From NCBI GenBank assembly GCA_004299705.1, contig SCQS01000066.1:1-64000 (forward strand): 64,000 bases of DNA, written 5' to 3'. Under the pieces are notes generated by a model. The model was not told the DNA's origin. It did no database searches and worked only from the letters and a program-made list of their open reading frames with translations. Positions 39,816 to 48,526 of the stretch are shown here, in pieces (the stretch's first letter is position 1; each line of letters begins with the position of its first letter). This stretch comes from Rhodanobacteraceae bacterium (lineage in GTDB: Bacteria > Pseudomonadota > Gammaproteobacteria > Xanthomonadales > Rhodanobacteraceae). The translations under genes were made by a program, and so were the position numbers.

Positions 39816-40253
39816 TCAGATCCCGTCGTAGTCGTCCATGCTCATCACCTGCGTGCCAGGCGCGTACAGGCTCACGCCGGCCGCGGCCATGCGGCGGCGC
39901 CATTCGCGCGCCACCATGTGCTCCATGGGGTGGCTGTCCTCGGCCATCGCCTGGCGCAGTTGCGCCATCAGGGCGTCGCGCTCGCGCACGGCCTTGGCGG
40001 CGTAGGCCAGCAAGCGGGTCAGGGTACTGTCGCTGGTAACTTGCACAGCGCCAGCGGCTTTTTCGTACGCCATCGGGGAGAACTCCCCTTCGGCCCTGGC
40101 CGCCGCCAAGTGCGGCGTGGCTTGGTGCGCCGGGGTGGCGGTAATCGGGGTAGAGGGGGCCTCAATCGCAGGGCGGGCGCCGCGCCGGTAGTTCTTCGGG
40201 CGGTTCTTGTGGTTGTGGCGCCGAGAGGGCGCGTGCTGCGGTTGCGCGTTCAT
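39816..40253 (-). CDS. basic hypothetical protein, 145 aa, leaderless
   Basis: Basic, His/Arg-rich N-terminus (HAPSRRHNHKNRPKNYRRGA) then a helical part. ATG 40253 is exactly six bases after TACGAT; no Shine-Dalgarno. First gene of a minus-strand operon of membrane proteins. Confidence 0.6.
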   Translation of the reverse strand: MNAQPQHAPSRRHNHKNRPKNYRRGARPAIEAPSTPITATPAHQATPHLAAARAEGEFSPMAYEKAAGAVQVTSDSTLTRLLAYAAKAVRERDALMAQLRQAMAEDSHPMEHMVAREWRRRMAAAGVSLYAPGTQVMSMDDYDGI

Positions 40254-40275
40254 ATTTACATCGTAACACGGTTAC
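40254..40275 (-). promoter_or_regulatory. promoter with perfect operator palindrome, leaderless
   Basis: Minus strand: GTAACCGTGTTACGAT-GTAAAT-ATG. The palindrome (40275-40263) ends in an extended -10 (TGT-TACGAT); the ATG falls at the expected +1. Confidence 0.65.
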
Positions 40276-40369
40276 GCCGTATGGCGTTTTCAAGCCAGGG
40301 CGGTAACCAGCAGTACCCCACGACCGGCCAGCTCAGCGGGAAGGTCCTCGCGGGTCCTCGACCAATAGA

Positions 40370-40395
40370 AACGCCGCCCTGGAAAGGACGGCGTT
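40370..40395 (-). terminator. intrinsic terminator
   Basis: AACGCCG arms (one G-U) after the gene at 40689-40405. Confidence 0.7.
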
Positions 40396-40404
40396 CTGGT
40401 GCGG

Positions 40405-40689
40405 TCATGCGGCGCGCAAATGGCCAGGATTGAACTGCCATTGCCGCCCAGCTTCACTGCCAGTCATCAGCAGCAGCGTAACGGACTGCCGACCCGTGAC
40501 GGTCACCATGCCAACGGACCCATTGAGGGACGCGTTGCAGTACCCGCCGGGGCAAGCAACACGCTTCATCTCGCCAACTTGTGCAGCCCCGGCTTCTGTC
40601 TTCGCGTGTGTCACGGGGCTACCGCCATCGACGTATTCATGCGGGAACCGCATGAACTCGGCCAATTCCTTTCTCGAAAGCTCGCGCAT
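40405..40689 (-). CDS. hypothetical protein, 94 aa
   Basis: MRELSRKELAEFMRFPHEYV then beta-type sequence. ATG 40689 after GGAGG. Unknown. Confidence 0.55.
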   Translation of the reverse strand: MRELSRKELAEFMRFPHEYVDGGSPVTHAKTEAGAAQVGEMKRVACPGGYCNASLNGSVGMVTVTGRQSVTLLLMTGSEAGRQWQFNPGHLRAA

Positions 40690-40719
40690 TCAACATCCTC
40701 CATGCACAGCGCCAGACCC

Positions 40720-40947
40720 TCAATGCGGGTAACCAGCCGGACTTGAGCGCGTGACCGCGGAGTCACGATCGTGGAACTCCACCCAGTGCCCGTGCCCAAA
40801 AGCGAGCGCAACAGGCGTGACCTCCAAATTGCCGCCGCTTGCGGCGCCGAAAAAAACTAGATCGCCAAAGCCATTGATCTCCGCCCTGTCCGCAACGACA
40901 TCGACGATCGAATCGTCTTTCAGGGTAATTCGGAACTTCTTGACCAT
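40720..40947 (-). CDS. hypothetical protein, 75 aa
   Basis: MVKKFRITLKDDSIVDVVAD, then beta-type sequence. ATG 40947 after GGGAG. Preceded by a CGCAAC leader. Unknown. Confidence 0.5.
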   Translation of the reverse strand: MVKKFRITLKDDSIVDVVADRAEINGFGDLVFFGAASGGNLEVTPVALAFGHGHWVEFHDRDSAVTRSSPAGYPH

Positions 40948-41034
40948 CGGAATCTCCCAACGCCTTCGCGAAATGCTTGGCTTCGAAGGCAAAGCACGTA
41001 CGCCACGGACACAAGCCGTTGCGGGCGCGTGTCA
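40948..41034 (-). promoter_or_regulatory. CGCAAC promoter/leader module
   Basis: CGCAACGG at 41023-41016 on the minus strand, TGACAC at -11 to -6; GAAG and a weak stem. 76 bases to the start. Confidence 0.6.
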
Positions 41035-41086
41035 TGAGGCTTCGGCGCATGAGGCACGCGGAGGTGATCCGATCATGCCACGAAAA

Positions 41087-41110
41087 AAGCGCCCCGGTAT
41101 CGGGGCGCTT
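41087..41110 (-). terminator. intrinsic terminator
   Basis: AAGCGCCCCG / CGGGGCGCTT with TTTTTTC on the minus strand; ends the gene at 41621-41118. Confidence 0.85.
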
Positions 41111-41117
41111 CGAGATC

Positions 41118-41621
41118 TCACAACGATGTGGCCAGCGCACGAAGCCGCTCGAGCTCGGCAGCGTCTGCCAGGAGCTTGCGGAGCGTGTCCGCGGCCATCA
41201 CGACGGGGCAAGCGAGGCTCTCCGGAAAATCCATGCCGTCGCCCTGCCAGTACCACACCTCTTCGCCGCGGAGCGACGTCATCACCCTGGCGCGACGTTC
41301 CAAGCCTTGGAGCCAACCGTTCTCGACGAGTGTGTAGCCGTACGAGGGATGACTGCACGAAGGGGCGGGATCGAAGCGGGCAAGGAACGCCTCCGCCAAC
41401 TTCTCGCCGGCTTCGTCGTAGGCCACCCGCGAGTCTTCATCGGAAGCTGCGTCCCAGACTTCCTCGTGGTACTGCGCAAGGAACAGTTCGGCTTCTTCAC
41501 GAGTCACCAGCGAGGAAGGCGCAGACGGCCGTTGCGGAGCGCGATCGGCGGGAGCGCCCGCAACGCCGCCGCGACCGATCGGTACGGCGGTTCCGGCGCA
41601 TTTCGGGCTTTCTTCCATCAT
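41118..41621 (-). CDS. hypothetical protein, 167 aa
   Basis: Pro/Ala-rich start, then EEAELFLAQYHEEVWDAASD and a helical end. First of two adjacent ATGs (41621) suits AAGGAA. Unknown. Confidence 0.55.
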   Translation of the reverse strand: MMEESPKCAGTAVPIGRGGVAGAPADRAPQRPSAPSSLVTREEAELFLAQYHEEVWDAASDEDSRVAYDEAGEKLAEAFLARFDPAPSCSHPSYGYTLVENGWLQGLERRARVMTSLRGEEVWYWQGDGMDFPESLACPVVMAADTLRKLLADAAELERLRALATSL

Positions 41622-41707
41622 CGGATATTCCTTCAAGTCCCGCGAAATGCGGGGTTCACAGCTTTCGGGGCCGCCATCCAAAGCGACGGTGTTGCGACGT
41701 GTCACCA
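41622..41707 (-). promoter_or_regulatory. CGCAAC promoter/leader module
   Basis: CGCAACACC at 41696-41688 on the minus strand, TGGTGA at -11 to -6; GAACC then CCCGC/GCGGG with a TTTC-type loop, then AAGGAA. 75 bases to the start. Confidence 0.8.
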
Positions 41708-41727
41708 TCACGGATGTCAGCCAGGGA

Positions 41728-42492
41728 CTAGGCTCGCGGCTGGTCGGCGCTTTCAGCCCAGACGTTCTCGATGTCGCACTCCGCCAGCTCGAACGAATCA
41801 GGGTCGCGGTGGTAGTTGTAGCCCCAACTGCGCTCACCTTTGATGCGATGGCGAAAGCCGATCTTCGTCAGGCCGCTCTGCTCCGGTGACGGGCGCGCCG
41901 TGCTGGTCTCGCGGCGCAATGCAGGGTCAGTGGCAAGCTCCAGCATCGTCATCGAACGCGGCAGAATCGCCTCGTCACGCTGGTGCAGGAACATGCAGAG
42001 GTTCGCAACGTCTCGAGGATCGCCCTTCTCCACGCACGCACGGAGCATGCCGGAGAGCCTCTGCTGCGGGCAGTCGCCCTTGTCCTGCCAGCCGCCCCGT
42101 CCCTTCGCACGGGCCTCGGCGAGCTTCGTCTTCATCGCGGCCGCGAAGGCATCGACGGCTACGTCGTCAGGGTGCTGCGAGACCACGGCGCAGCGAAATT
42201 CCTGCACGCTGGCTCCATCGAATTGCGCCTGCCGGGCCAGTTCGGCGTCATACGTGAAGTACGAGTGCATGCTCCGCGTAACTGCGTAGAGCGTCCGGCC
42301 GGGCTCGCCACCTGGTTGGTGGGCGACCGCCGCCACCTGCTCTACCTTGGCATCAACACCAGCGAGCGCATCACGGGCAATTCTCTGGAAACGATCCGCG
42401 GCATCAGTTCCGCAGACCGCAGACTGCTCGGCCGCGATCGCACGTAACGCCGCAATCGGATCAAGAGGCGTTTCACGCTGTTCGTTCATCAT
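41728..42492 (-). CDS. phage-type hypothetical protein, 254 aa
   Basis: The central portion, KTKLAEARAKGRGGWQDKGD then LRACVEKGDPRDVANLCMFL, matches a conserved run I know from phage proteins of unknown role. N-terminal half is variable. ATG 42492 after GGAGG; upstream GAAC and CTCGC/GCGAG hairpin as in other leaders. Last member of the long operon starting at 50253. Confidence 0.6.
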   Translation of the reverse strand: MMNEQRETPLDPIAALRAIAAEQSAVCGTDAADRFQRIARDALAGVDAKVEQVAAVAHQPGGEPGRTLYAVTRSMHSYFTYDAELARQAQFDGASVQEFRCAVVSQHPDDVAVDAFAAAMKTKLAEARAKGRGGWQDKGDCPQQRLSGMLRACVEKGDPRDVANLCMFLHQRDEAILPRSMTMLELATDPALRRETSTARPSPEQSGLTKIGFRHRIKGERSWGYNYHRDPDSFELAECDIENVWAESADQPRA

Positions 42493-42546
42493 CCGCTCCT
42501 CCCGCGCTCGCCCAATGCGAGGTGTTCGATTTGAGTGCGCCGCCGG

Positions 42547-43053
42547 TCAAGCCGGCTCCACAGCCGCGCACACCGGCTCCGCTTCACGGCGCAACCTGTT
42601 CAGCACATCGGCCCAGCCAACACCACGCCCGAACCGGATCAGTGTGCCGGCAAAGCGCTCGCAGTTCGCCTTGTGCGGCTGATCGTCGATCAGGAAGTCA
42701 CCAGGGCCGCCAAGCAAGCCCTTGTCGTGCGTGATGATGATTCGGCGCTTCAGCTCCGGCAGGTACTGCAGGATCCATGAGACCTTGTCGGCGTACGCGT
42801 AGGGAATGCCCGTCGGTGGCTTGGTGGCGATCCAGACCTCGTACCCCATGCCGATCAGGCCGCGCACTGCCTCGAGCGCACCCGGGATGGGACTCATCTC
42901 GAGGTACGCGCCGGGCAGCTCCTTGACCTCATCGTCGCTCAGCCCGGTGTCGGTCATGAACGCGCCGAAATCGACGATCACGCCGTCCATGTCGACGAAA
43001 ATGCGAGTCTTCCGGTCTGCTGCAGCGGCCTCGGGACTTTTGTTGAAATCCAT
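42547..43053 (-). CDS. HAD-type 5'(3')-deoxyribonucleotidase-like protein
   Basis: 168 residues. HAD motif IFVDMDGVIVDFGAF (catalytic Asp pair), WIATKPPTG, IITHDKGLLGG and FLIDDQPHK fit 5'-nucleotidases of the NT5C type, which dephosphorylate (deoxy)nucleotides. A role in nucleotide pool shaping fits the neighbouring methyltransferase and reductase genes. ATG 43053, 16 bases after the preceding stop. Confidence 0.75.
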   Translation of the reverse strand: MDFNKSPEAAAADRKTRIFVDMDGVIVDFGAFMTDTGLSDDEVKELPGAYLEMSPIPGALEAVRGLIGMGYEVWIATKPPTGIPYAYADKVSWILQYLPELKRRIIITHDKGLLGGPGDFLIDDQPHKANCERFAGTLIRFGRGVGWADVLNRLRREAEPVCAAVEPA

Positions 43054-43069
43054 GGTTACGCCTCCCCTG

Positions 43070-44179
43070 TCATTTCTTACAGGTCAACTTGGAAAAATGG
43101 GCCAGGATTGATCCCGCATCGCAGAACGACGGCTCGATCCCAACGATGCGGCATACGTCCGCGCGCACACCGGCCAATACCGCAGCGTCATCCGCGGTGA
43201 CGGGGCGCGCCGGCCGGCCGTTCTCGTCCAGCAGCAAATCCTTCGGCAGCCGCGACTCGGCATCCTTTCGCTGCCGCGCGCGTTCCTTCGCATCCGGAAC
43301 CCGCCGCCGCTGCTCGGCAGTAAGCAGGTCAGGAGCCACGTCAGCGAGCCACCGCGCGCCCTGGAACGCGAATGTCGACCGCAGCTCGAGCTCAACCATG
43401 CGCCGATACAGGTCGGCGTGTTCGCCTGCCGCCGCCGCGGCCGCGAGGTCATGGCCAGAGGACATGATGCAGAAGGCGCAGGAAACACGCGTCGAACCGT
43501 GCACACGGTAGGCCTCGTGCAGTTGCAGCCCGGCCCCGGCGATCTCCGCGAAGACGTCTTCGATTTTCCAGTCGAGGATCGCGTGCCATTCGCGCCCTTC
43601 ACCACTCGCGCGCGTCAGCCGCTTCTGATGCTCGCTGACTGGTTTCTTCGCGCGCGCGCGCGACTCTTGCGCACGTATCCCATCGACCGCGACCAACGGG
43701 CCTTTCTTCCAGCGCTTCTTTAGCGCGCTCGCAATCGGAACCGTCTTGAGCTCGGATGTGCAGAAGCGCATCTTGGGCGTCGACCACGGCAGCACCAGCC
43801 GAATCCTCTCCAGTGATGCGTACCGGCGTACATTCGCTTCCCACCGCGACTCCCAGCGCTCGAGCATACCGCCTGCCTCGCGCCGCACAACGATCAACTC
43901 GAGGCCGAGGTGAGATGCAAGGCGCTCGCACGTGGGCAGCGAATCGTTCCACTCGACCATACCGAGGTCCGCATGCACCAGCACGCGTGGACCGGTGTGC
44001 CCAATCGCGTCGAGGTGGCGCGTGACAGCGAGCGCGACCGCCTGGGAATCCTTGCCACCGCTCACGCCGATCCCCACCACGGCCTGCTGGGAGAGCAACC
44101 GTTCAACGTCCGGGTCAAGCGCAACCCGCCGCAACGAGGCCGGACTGTCATGGTTCGTCAGCGGCATCTGCCCGTCCAC
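43070..44179 (-). CDS. PAPS-reductase-like PP-loop ATPase
   Basis: 369 residues. GIGVSGGKDSQAVALAV is the PP-loop of adenine nucleotide alpha-hydrolases; HADLGMVEWNDSLPTCERLA and RVSCAFCIMSSGHD (paired cysteines) follow as in phage PAPS-reductase-like proteins and, more distantly, DndC. Chemistry could be sulfate reduction, a nucleotide-activation step or DNA/RNA modification. GTG 44179 follows the preceding stop directly, with GGAAGG upstream. Confidence 0.7.
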   Translation of the reverse strand: MDGQMPLTNHDSPASLRRVALDPDVERLLSQQAVVGIGVSGGKDSQAVALAVTRHLDAIGHTGPRVLVHADLGMVEWNDSLPTCERLASHLGLELIVVRREAGGMLERWESRWEANVRRYASLERIRLVLPWSTPKMRFCTSELKTVPIASALKKRWKKGPLVAVDGIRAQESRARAKKPVSEHQKRLTRASGEGREWHAILDWKIEDVFAEIAGAGLQLHEAYRVHGSTRVSCAFCIMSSGHDLAAAAAAGEHADLYRRMVELELRSTFAFQGARWLADVAPDLLTAEQRRRVPDAKERARQRKDAESRLPKDLLLDENGRPARPVTADDAAVLAGVRADVCRIVGIEPSFCDAGSILAHFSKLTCKK

Positions 44180-45133
44180 TCAGCCTTCCCCATCGGATAT
44201 GCAGAGCGAAGGCGTGCCGCCCGAGCTCGCGGCGGTGCTGCGCAGCGCCCGCGCGCGCCGGATTTCACGGCAGGCCTTGACCACGGCGTCGATGTTCTCG
44301 GTGACGGTGGTGGCCACGTGCCTGGCCTGCGCGCGCATGTCGACGCCATTGCAGAGCTCGGGCGACAGCTCGCGCTTGGCGCATTCGAGCCGCAGCTCCA
44401 GTGAGGGCGCTGCGATCTCGATGTGCGTGTCGAAACGGCGGCGCAACGCATGGTCGACAAGCGTGTCGGCGTTGGTCGCGCACACCAGCAGGACGTGATC
44501 CGCCAGCCGGTCGAGCGCCAGCAGCAATTGGTTCGTTACGCGGCGCAGTTCGCCGACATCGCAAACGCGATCGCGCGCCATGCCGATGCCGTCGAATTCG
44601 TCGATGAACAGCACGCACGGGCCGGTCTCGGCAAACGCAACCGCCTTGTCGAGATTCTTCCCGGTGCTCCCAAGATAGCTGTCGATCAGCCCGCCGTACC
44701 GCACGACCAGGAATGGGACGTGCAGCTCGCTGGCAAGCGCTTCGGCCAGCGTGGTCTTGCCGTTGCCGGGAGGACCGAACAGGAGCACCTTGTGCCGCGG
44801 CGCAAGCGACCACGCTTCCAAATCCTTGCGCCGGCGGTGTTCCTCGAGCAGACCGTCGACCGTCAACCGCGTCCCGACGTCGAGCGCAACTTCCGGCAAG
44901 GCGATCCGCGGCTCCCGCACGTCAAGGATGTCGGTTGGCGGCGCCACCGGCGCCTTCGCCGGCCCATCGCCTTTGAGCCCGCGCAAGCGGCGTGCCACGG
45001 CGGGATGCGACGCTTCGAGGTCTGCTGCGATCTCATCGCGCATTCTGGACAGCATGACGTACTGCCCCCACTGCGCGGCGGAGAACAGCTCCGGCAGGCG
45101 CTGGATGACGCGGGTGGTCAGTACCTTAGACAT
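44180..45133 (-). CDS. AAA+ ATPase
   Basis: 317 residues. Walker A in LLFGPPGNGKTTLAEALASE, Walker B VLFIDEFDGIGMA, sensor 1 LLVCATNADTLVD and an arginine-finger-like ALRRRFDTH. Resembles FtsH/Vps4-type remodellers; about 110 N-terminal residues may bind the substrate. Start overlaps the preceding stop by 8 bases. The partner protein is unknown. Confidence 0.8.
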   Translation of the reverse strand: MSKVLTTRVIQRLPELFSAAQWGQYVMLSRMRDEIAADLEASHPAVARRLRGLKGDGPAKAPVAPPTDILDVREPRIALPEVALDVGTRLTVDGLLEEHRRRKDLEAWSLAPRHKVLLFGPPGNGKTTLAEALASELHVPFLVVRYGGLIDSYLGSTGKNLDKAVAFAETGPCVLFIDEFDGIGMARDRVCDVGELRRVTNQLLLALDRLADHVLLVCATNADTLVDHALRRRFDTHIEIAAPSLELRLECAKRELSPELCNGVDMRAQARHVATTVTENIDAVVKACREIRRARALRSTAASSGGTPSLCISDGEG

Positions 45134-45392
45134 GCCGCGCTCCCGATCGGCCTTGTTCCTGCTCGGCCTTCAATCTCTCGAGGTCGAGCTTGCCGCCTGC
45201 CGCCCAGCACTTCTCCGATTCGCGCAGCAGCCGCCGACGTACGATGTCCGTCACGGCCTCGCGTTCCTCGAAATCGCACTTCGACTCGTACGGATCCCAC
45301 CGACGGACAGGCACAGGCAGCGATTCGGCCAGCGCCTTGTACTGCTGCGCTCGCGCGTACCACATGGACGAAGATTTCCGCGCCCTTGGCAT
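45126..45392 (-). CDS. small hypothetical protein, 88 aa
   Basis: ATG 45392. Basic, helical (WYARAQQYKALAESLP and RRRLLRESEKCWAAGG). Lies between the DUF5131 pair and the AAA+ gene; a candidate adaptor. Confidence 0.55.
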   Translation of the reverse strand: MPRARKSSSMWYARAQQYKALAESLPVPVRRWDPYESKCDFEEREAVTDIVRRRLLRESEKCWAAGGKLDLERLKAEQEQGRSGARHV

Positions 45393-45398
45393 GACAGT

Positions 45399-46397
45399 TC
45401 AGACTCCCTCCGGACGGCCGTTGTGCTCGACGCCGTCCAGCAGCCGGCCAGCCTTGGCCGCGCCAGCACGGACGGCGATCGTGTCGCGGTCCAGCATCAC
45501 CGTGCGCTTCGTCCGCTCGCCTGGCTCCATCAAACGAATCGTCTCTTTCGCACGGGGGAGCTTCTTGGGGATACGAATGCAGGGCGAGGCACGGCCACCT
45601 GTCGGATCGTTGAATGCCCGCCCGCCGGCGTACTCCGGATCGTCTTCGACGTGAGCCGGAATGAACTCGCCCCACTGCGTGAACCAGAATGGCACGTCAG
45701 CCGCGGCGCACTGGTCGCGCAGCGAGCGCACCCAGTCGGGGTGCATGGGTCTGGCATCACGACCGGTCTCGCCACCGACGATCACCCAGTCGATGCGGCG
45801 CAGCGGCAGCTCGCGCCCTTGGCCGTCCCAGCGCGCAAGATCGTTGTTCCAGCCGAGGTCGAGGTTCACAGGACCAAGCAACGGCTCGCAGATGACAAAC
45901 CGGACCGCGGCAGGAGTGTGCAGCAGCCGCGGAATGCCAACGTCGGCATCGGTCTGGCGACGAACCGCCACGCCAAGCCAGACGTTCGGCAAGGGCCACC
46001 GCGTGAGCGCACCAGGATTGATGTCCGTTGCTTTGAGCGTGATGCCCTTGCCCAGCGTCGATCCGGGGTTCGATGCCAAGTCGTCCATGACTATCTGCAT
46101 CGCCGCAAGCCCGATGTCCACAGGCGTGTTCGGGTGCGAGAGGTACGCTCGCATCCTCTCAGGGAAAACCGTCGAAACAATGAACGTGTGCTGCGGCGCC
46201 AGCGCCATGACCGCGAAGACCTTGTCGCGCCACTCGGGCGGCACGGAGCTGTCGAACAACTCGACGCGCTCGTCGAACCGAATGCTCTGCGGCGTCTTCC
46301 AGTGCAGGGGCTTCATGAGTTCCTTGAACCTGGGCCGGAGGTCACGCGTAGCGCGCGCCTCTTGCCCGACCAACGTCCAGTCAGAATGCTCAACCAT
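45399..46397 (-). CDS. divergent DUF5131 (Gp37/Gp68-like) protein lacking the Cys motif
   Basis: 332 residues that align over most of their length with the protein encoded just upstream: LPNVWLGVAVRRQTDADVGI, RFVICEPLLGPVNLDLGW, DWVIVGGETGRDARPMHPDW, VPFWFTQWGEF. The N-terminal Cys cluster of the other copy is absent. ATG 46397 overlaps the previous stop. A degenerate or regulatory subunit is possible. Confidence 0.7.
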   Translation of the reverse strand: MVEHSDWTLVGQEARATRDLRPRFKELMKPLHWKTPQSIRFDERVELFDSSVPPEWRDKVFAVMALAPQHTFIVSTVFPERMRAYLSHPNTPVDIGLAAMQIVMDDLASNPGSTLGKGITLKATDINPGALTRWPLPNVWLGVAVRRQTDADVGIPRLLHTPAAVRFVICEPLLGPVNLDLGWNNDLARWDGQGRELPLRRIDWVIVGGETGRDARPMHPDWVRSLRDQCAAADVPFWFTQWGEFIPAHVEDDPEYAGGRAFNDPTGGRASPCIRIPKKLPRAKETIRLMEPGERTKRTVMLDRDTIAVRAGAAKAGRLLDGVEHNGRPEGV

Positions 46398-47427
46398 TGG
46401 GGTGCACTCCCTTCGGAAATTCGTTGTATTCGTACCCATCGAGCAAACGCCCCGCCTTCTTCCTCCCGATCCGCGCGGCCCACCATTCATTGGTCCAGCC
46501 TTCGCCGAAAGCATGCGCGATGCCTGCCGTGCCATCCCTGCCGGCACGGTTCTGGATGCGTTTGAAGATCGGATGGTCAGGGCCAACGGCGGATTGTTCG
46601 CCGGTCGCCCACTCGCCCCATTGCTTGAAGAAGAACGGGACGTTCGATGCCTTGCTCTGATCGCGGAGTCGCCGCGCCCAGTTGGGATCCATCGGTCGCG
46701 CGCGAGGTCCTGACTCCCCGCCCACGATCACCCAGTCCAGGCTCCGTGTTACGTTGCAGCACTCGACGCCATCGGCGTCTTTCCACCTGTGCAGTGCACA
46801 AGCACGCCGCAAGTCGATCGGACCGAGCAACGGCTCGCATGAAAGGAACCTCACCGTCGCCGGCGTCTGCAGCAATAGCGGAATCCGTTCATCGGCCGCG
46901 GCCTGGTTCTCCACGCTGACGCCGAGCCAGACGTTCGGTAACGGCCTGCCGGTCGGCGCAGGCGTGACCTCGCCCTGCGTGCCGATGGTGCCTGTCATGG
47001 TCCAACCGTCGTCAGAAAATGGATGGAAGCCGCGGCTCCCAAGGTAGGCGTGCATGCGCGCAGCACGCTTGGTGAGCACCTGGAAGGTATGCCGTTGCGC
47101 CGAAGCCATGACCTGAAAGATTTCATCCAGCCACTGGTCCGATACGGACTCGTGGAACAGGTCCGACATCGAGCACACGAAAACCTTTCGTGGTCTCCGC
47201 CATCGCAGCGGCAGGTCAAGAGCGCTCTCGATCAAACTCGTGCGGCCGGTCCACGCCGGATGCCCGTTCACGGCCCTGACAAACCCGTGCCATGGTTGAC
47301 CTTTCGCTGCGAAACGCGCGGCCTGCCGCTCCGCGTAGCAGTTCTCGCATCCAGCAGAGACGCGCGAACACCCGCGGATCGGGTTCCACGATGCATCCGT
47401 CCACTCGATCCGGCTGCGGTCGCTCAC
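46390..47427 (-). CDS. DUF5131 (phage Gp37/Gp68) protein
   Basis: 345 residues. NPIRGCSRVSAGCENCYAER carries C-x6-C-x2-C near residue 20, resembling an iron-sulfur or radical-SAM-like site; then FVCSMSDLFHESVSDQWLD, RPLPNVWLGVSVENQAAAD, VRFLSCEPLLGPIDL, WVIVGGESGPRARPM and VPFFFKQWGEW, typical of the family. Activity unknown. GTG 47427 overlaps the previous stop (GTGA). Confidence 0.8.
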   Translation of the reverse strand: MSDRSRIEWTDASWNPIRGCSRVSAGCENCYAERQAARFAAKGQPWHGFVRAVNGHPAWTGRTSLIESALDLPLRWRRPRKVFVCSMSDLFHESVSDQWLDEIFQVMASAQRHTFQVLTKRAARMHAYLGSRGFHPFSDDGWTMTGTIGTQGEVTPAPTGRPLPNVWLGVSVENQAAADERIPLLLQTPATVRFLSCEPLLGPIDLRRACALHRWKDADGVECCNVTRSLDWVIVGGESGPRARPMDPNWARRLRDQSKASNVPFFFKQWGEWATGEQSAVGPDHPIFKRIQNRAGRDGTAGIAHAFGEGWTNEWWAARIGRKKAGRLLDGYEYNEFPKGVHPNG

Positions 47428-48134
47428 GCTTCGTCCTCGGCTTCTTCGCGTCGCCACGCTTCCGCGGCAGCAAGCGCTGCACGGCACCGGTCGAGGTCGA
47501 ACCAGTCGTCTGTGCGCAAGCTCTGCTCCATGTCCACCCACCAATGGCCGTGCGCAACAGCGGCGATCTTGGGCAGCTCATCAGCCAGCGTTTCCGGCCC
47601 GAGCCCGCCGGCGAACCCGACCGGCCGCGGGCCCGAGGGACGGAACCACGAACCCGGAAGCCGACCACGACCGCCAGAGCCGTCCACCAGCCATTGGTGG
47701 CCAAGCCCGGCAAACAACTCGGCTCGCGCGATCGCACTCTCGAGGTCGGGGTTGTCACGACCCGGCTGCCATTGCATGACGACGATCGGGAACTGCATGG
47801 CGATCGGCGCGATCTCTCCGGGCTCGACGTGGCCATTGACCTGGACGCGCCGGATGTTGTGGAGCACAGCGGACAGCGTTCCATTTTTCAACGCATCGCG
47901 CGCGCCGACACCGCAGACGTGAAGCGCACAAACGCCAGGCAGCCTCGTCGTGATTTTTTCGATCCACCGCAGGGACGGGTAGCGCGGCCGATCTTCCGGC
48001 TTCTCGCTGTAGAGCAATCCGATCTCAAGCTCGCCGTGCTCGGCAACGAGCGCTTCCAGCGCGCCGAGATCCGTGCGCTCATCTGCGCCGGTGAGGGTGA
48101 CGCCAGCAAAGATTGGCGTGAACGCGTCCATCAT
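47424..48134 (-). CDS. TrpF-like TIM-barrel protein
   Basis: 236 residues. FAGVTLTGADERTDLGALEA, ALHVCGVGARDAL and RVQVNGHV resemble phosphoribosylanthranilate-isomerase-like proteins often found in phages. A TrpF reaction is unlikely to be its role on this element. ATG overlaps the previous stop (ATGA). Confidence 0.65.
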   Translation of the reverse strand: MMDAFTPIFAGVTLTGADERTDLGALEALVAEHGELEIGLLYSEKPEDRPRYPSLRWIEKITTRLPGVCALHVCGVGARDALKNGTLSAVLHNIRRVQVNGHVEPGEIAPIAMQFPIVVMQWQPGRDNPDLESAIARAELFAGLGHQWLVDGSGGRGRLPGSWFRPSGPRPVGFAGGLGPETLADELPKIAAVAHGHWWVDMEQSLRTDDWFDLDRCRAALAAAEAWRREEAEDEA

Positions 48135-48526
48135 CGGCGGCTCCCGTTACGCTTCTGCTCGAGCTGCGCGATGACGTCCGTCCAGCTATCGCCACGCGCC
48201 TCGACGCTGAAGAATCCGACGCCGCCAACCGCATGGCGTGTACCGGCCACAACGCGGCAGTGATCGGAACGCCAATTCGCCGCGTCGCGATCCGCACGCG
48301 CCTTTTTCACCTGCTGGCAGAGGTCGCGGTACTCGGGATCTGCGAGCAATTCGCGCTCGCGGTCAGCGCGCGCCTTCTCCAGCGTACGGAAGCGTTCGCC
48401 TGCCTCGCGTGCTTGCGCGCGGAACAGCGTGCGCGCCTCCGCATCCGGAGCGTCCGGATGCAGCTCGTAATGCGCATGCTTGCCAAGCAACGCGCGAAGT
48501 TTCGCCTCGGCCTGTTTGATGTTCAT
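48131..48526 (-). CDS. hypothetical protein, 131 aa
   Basis: Charged helical N-terminal half (AREAGERFRTLEKARADRER), then GTRHAVGGVGFFSVEARGDS. ATG 48526 overlaps the methyltransferase stop. No family recognised. Confidence 0.55.
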   Translation of the reverse strand: MNIKQAEAKLRALLGKHAHYELHPDAPDAEARTLFRAQAREAGERFRTLEKARADRERELLADPEYRDLCQQVKKARADRDAANWRSDHCRVVAGTRHAVGGVGFFSVEARGDSWTDVIAQLEQKRNGSRR

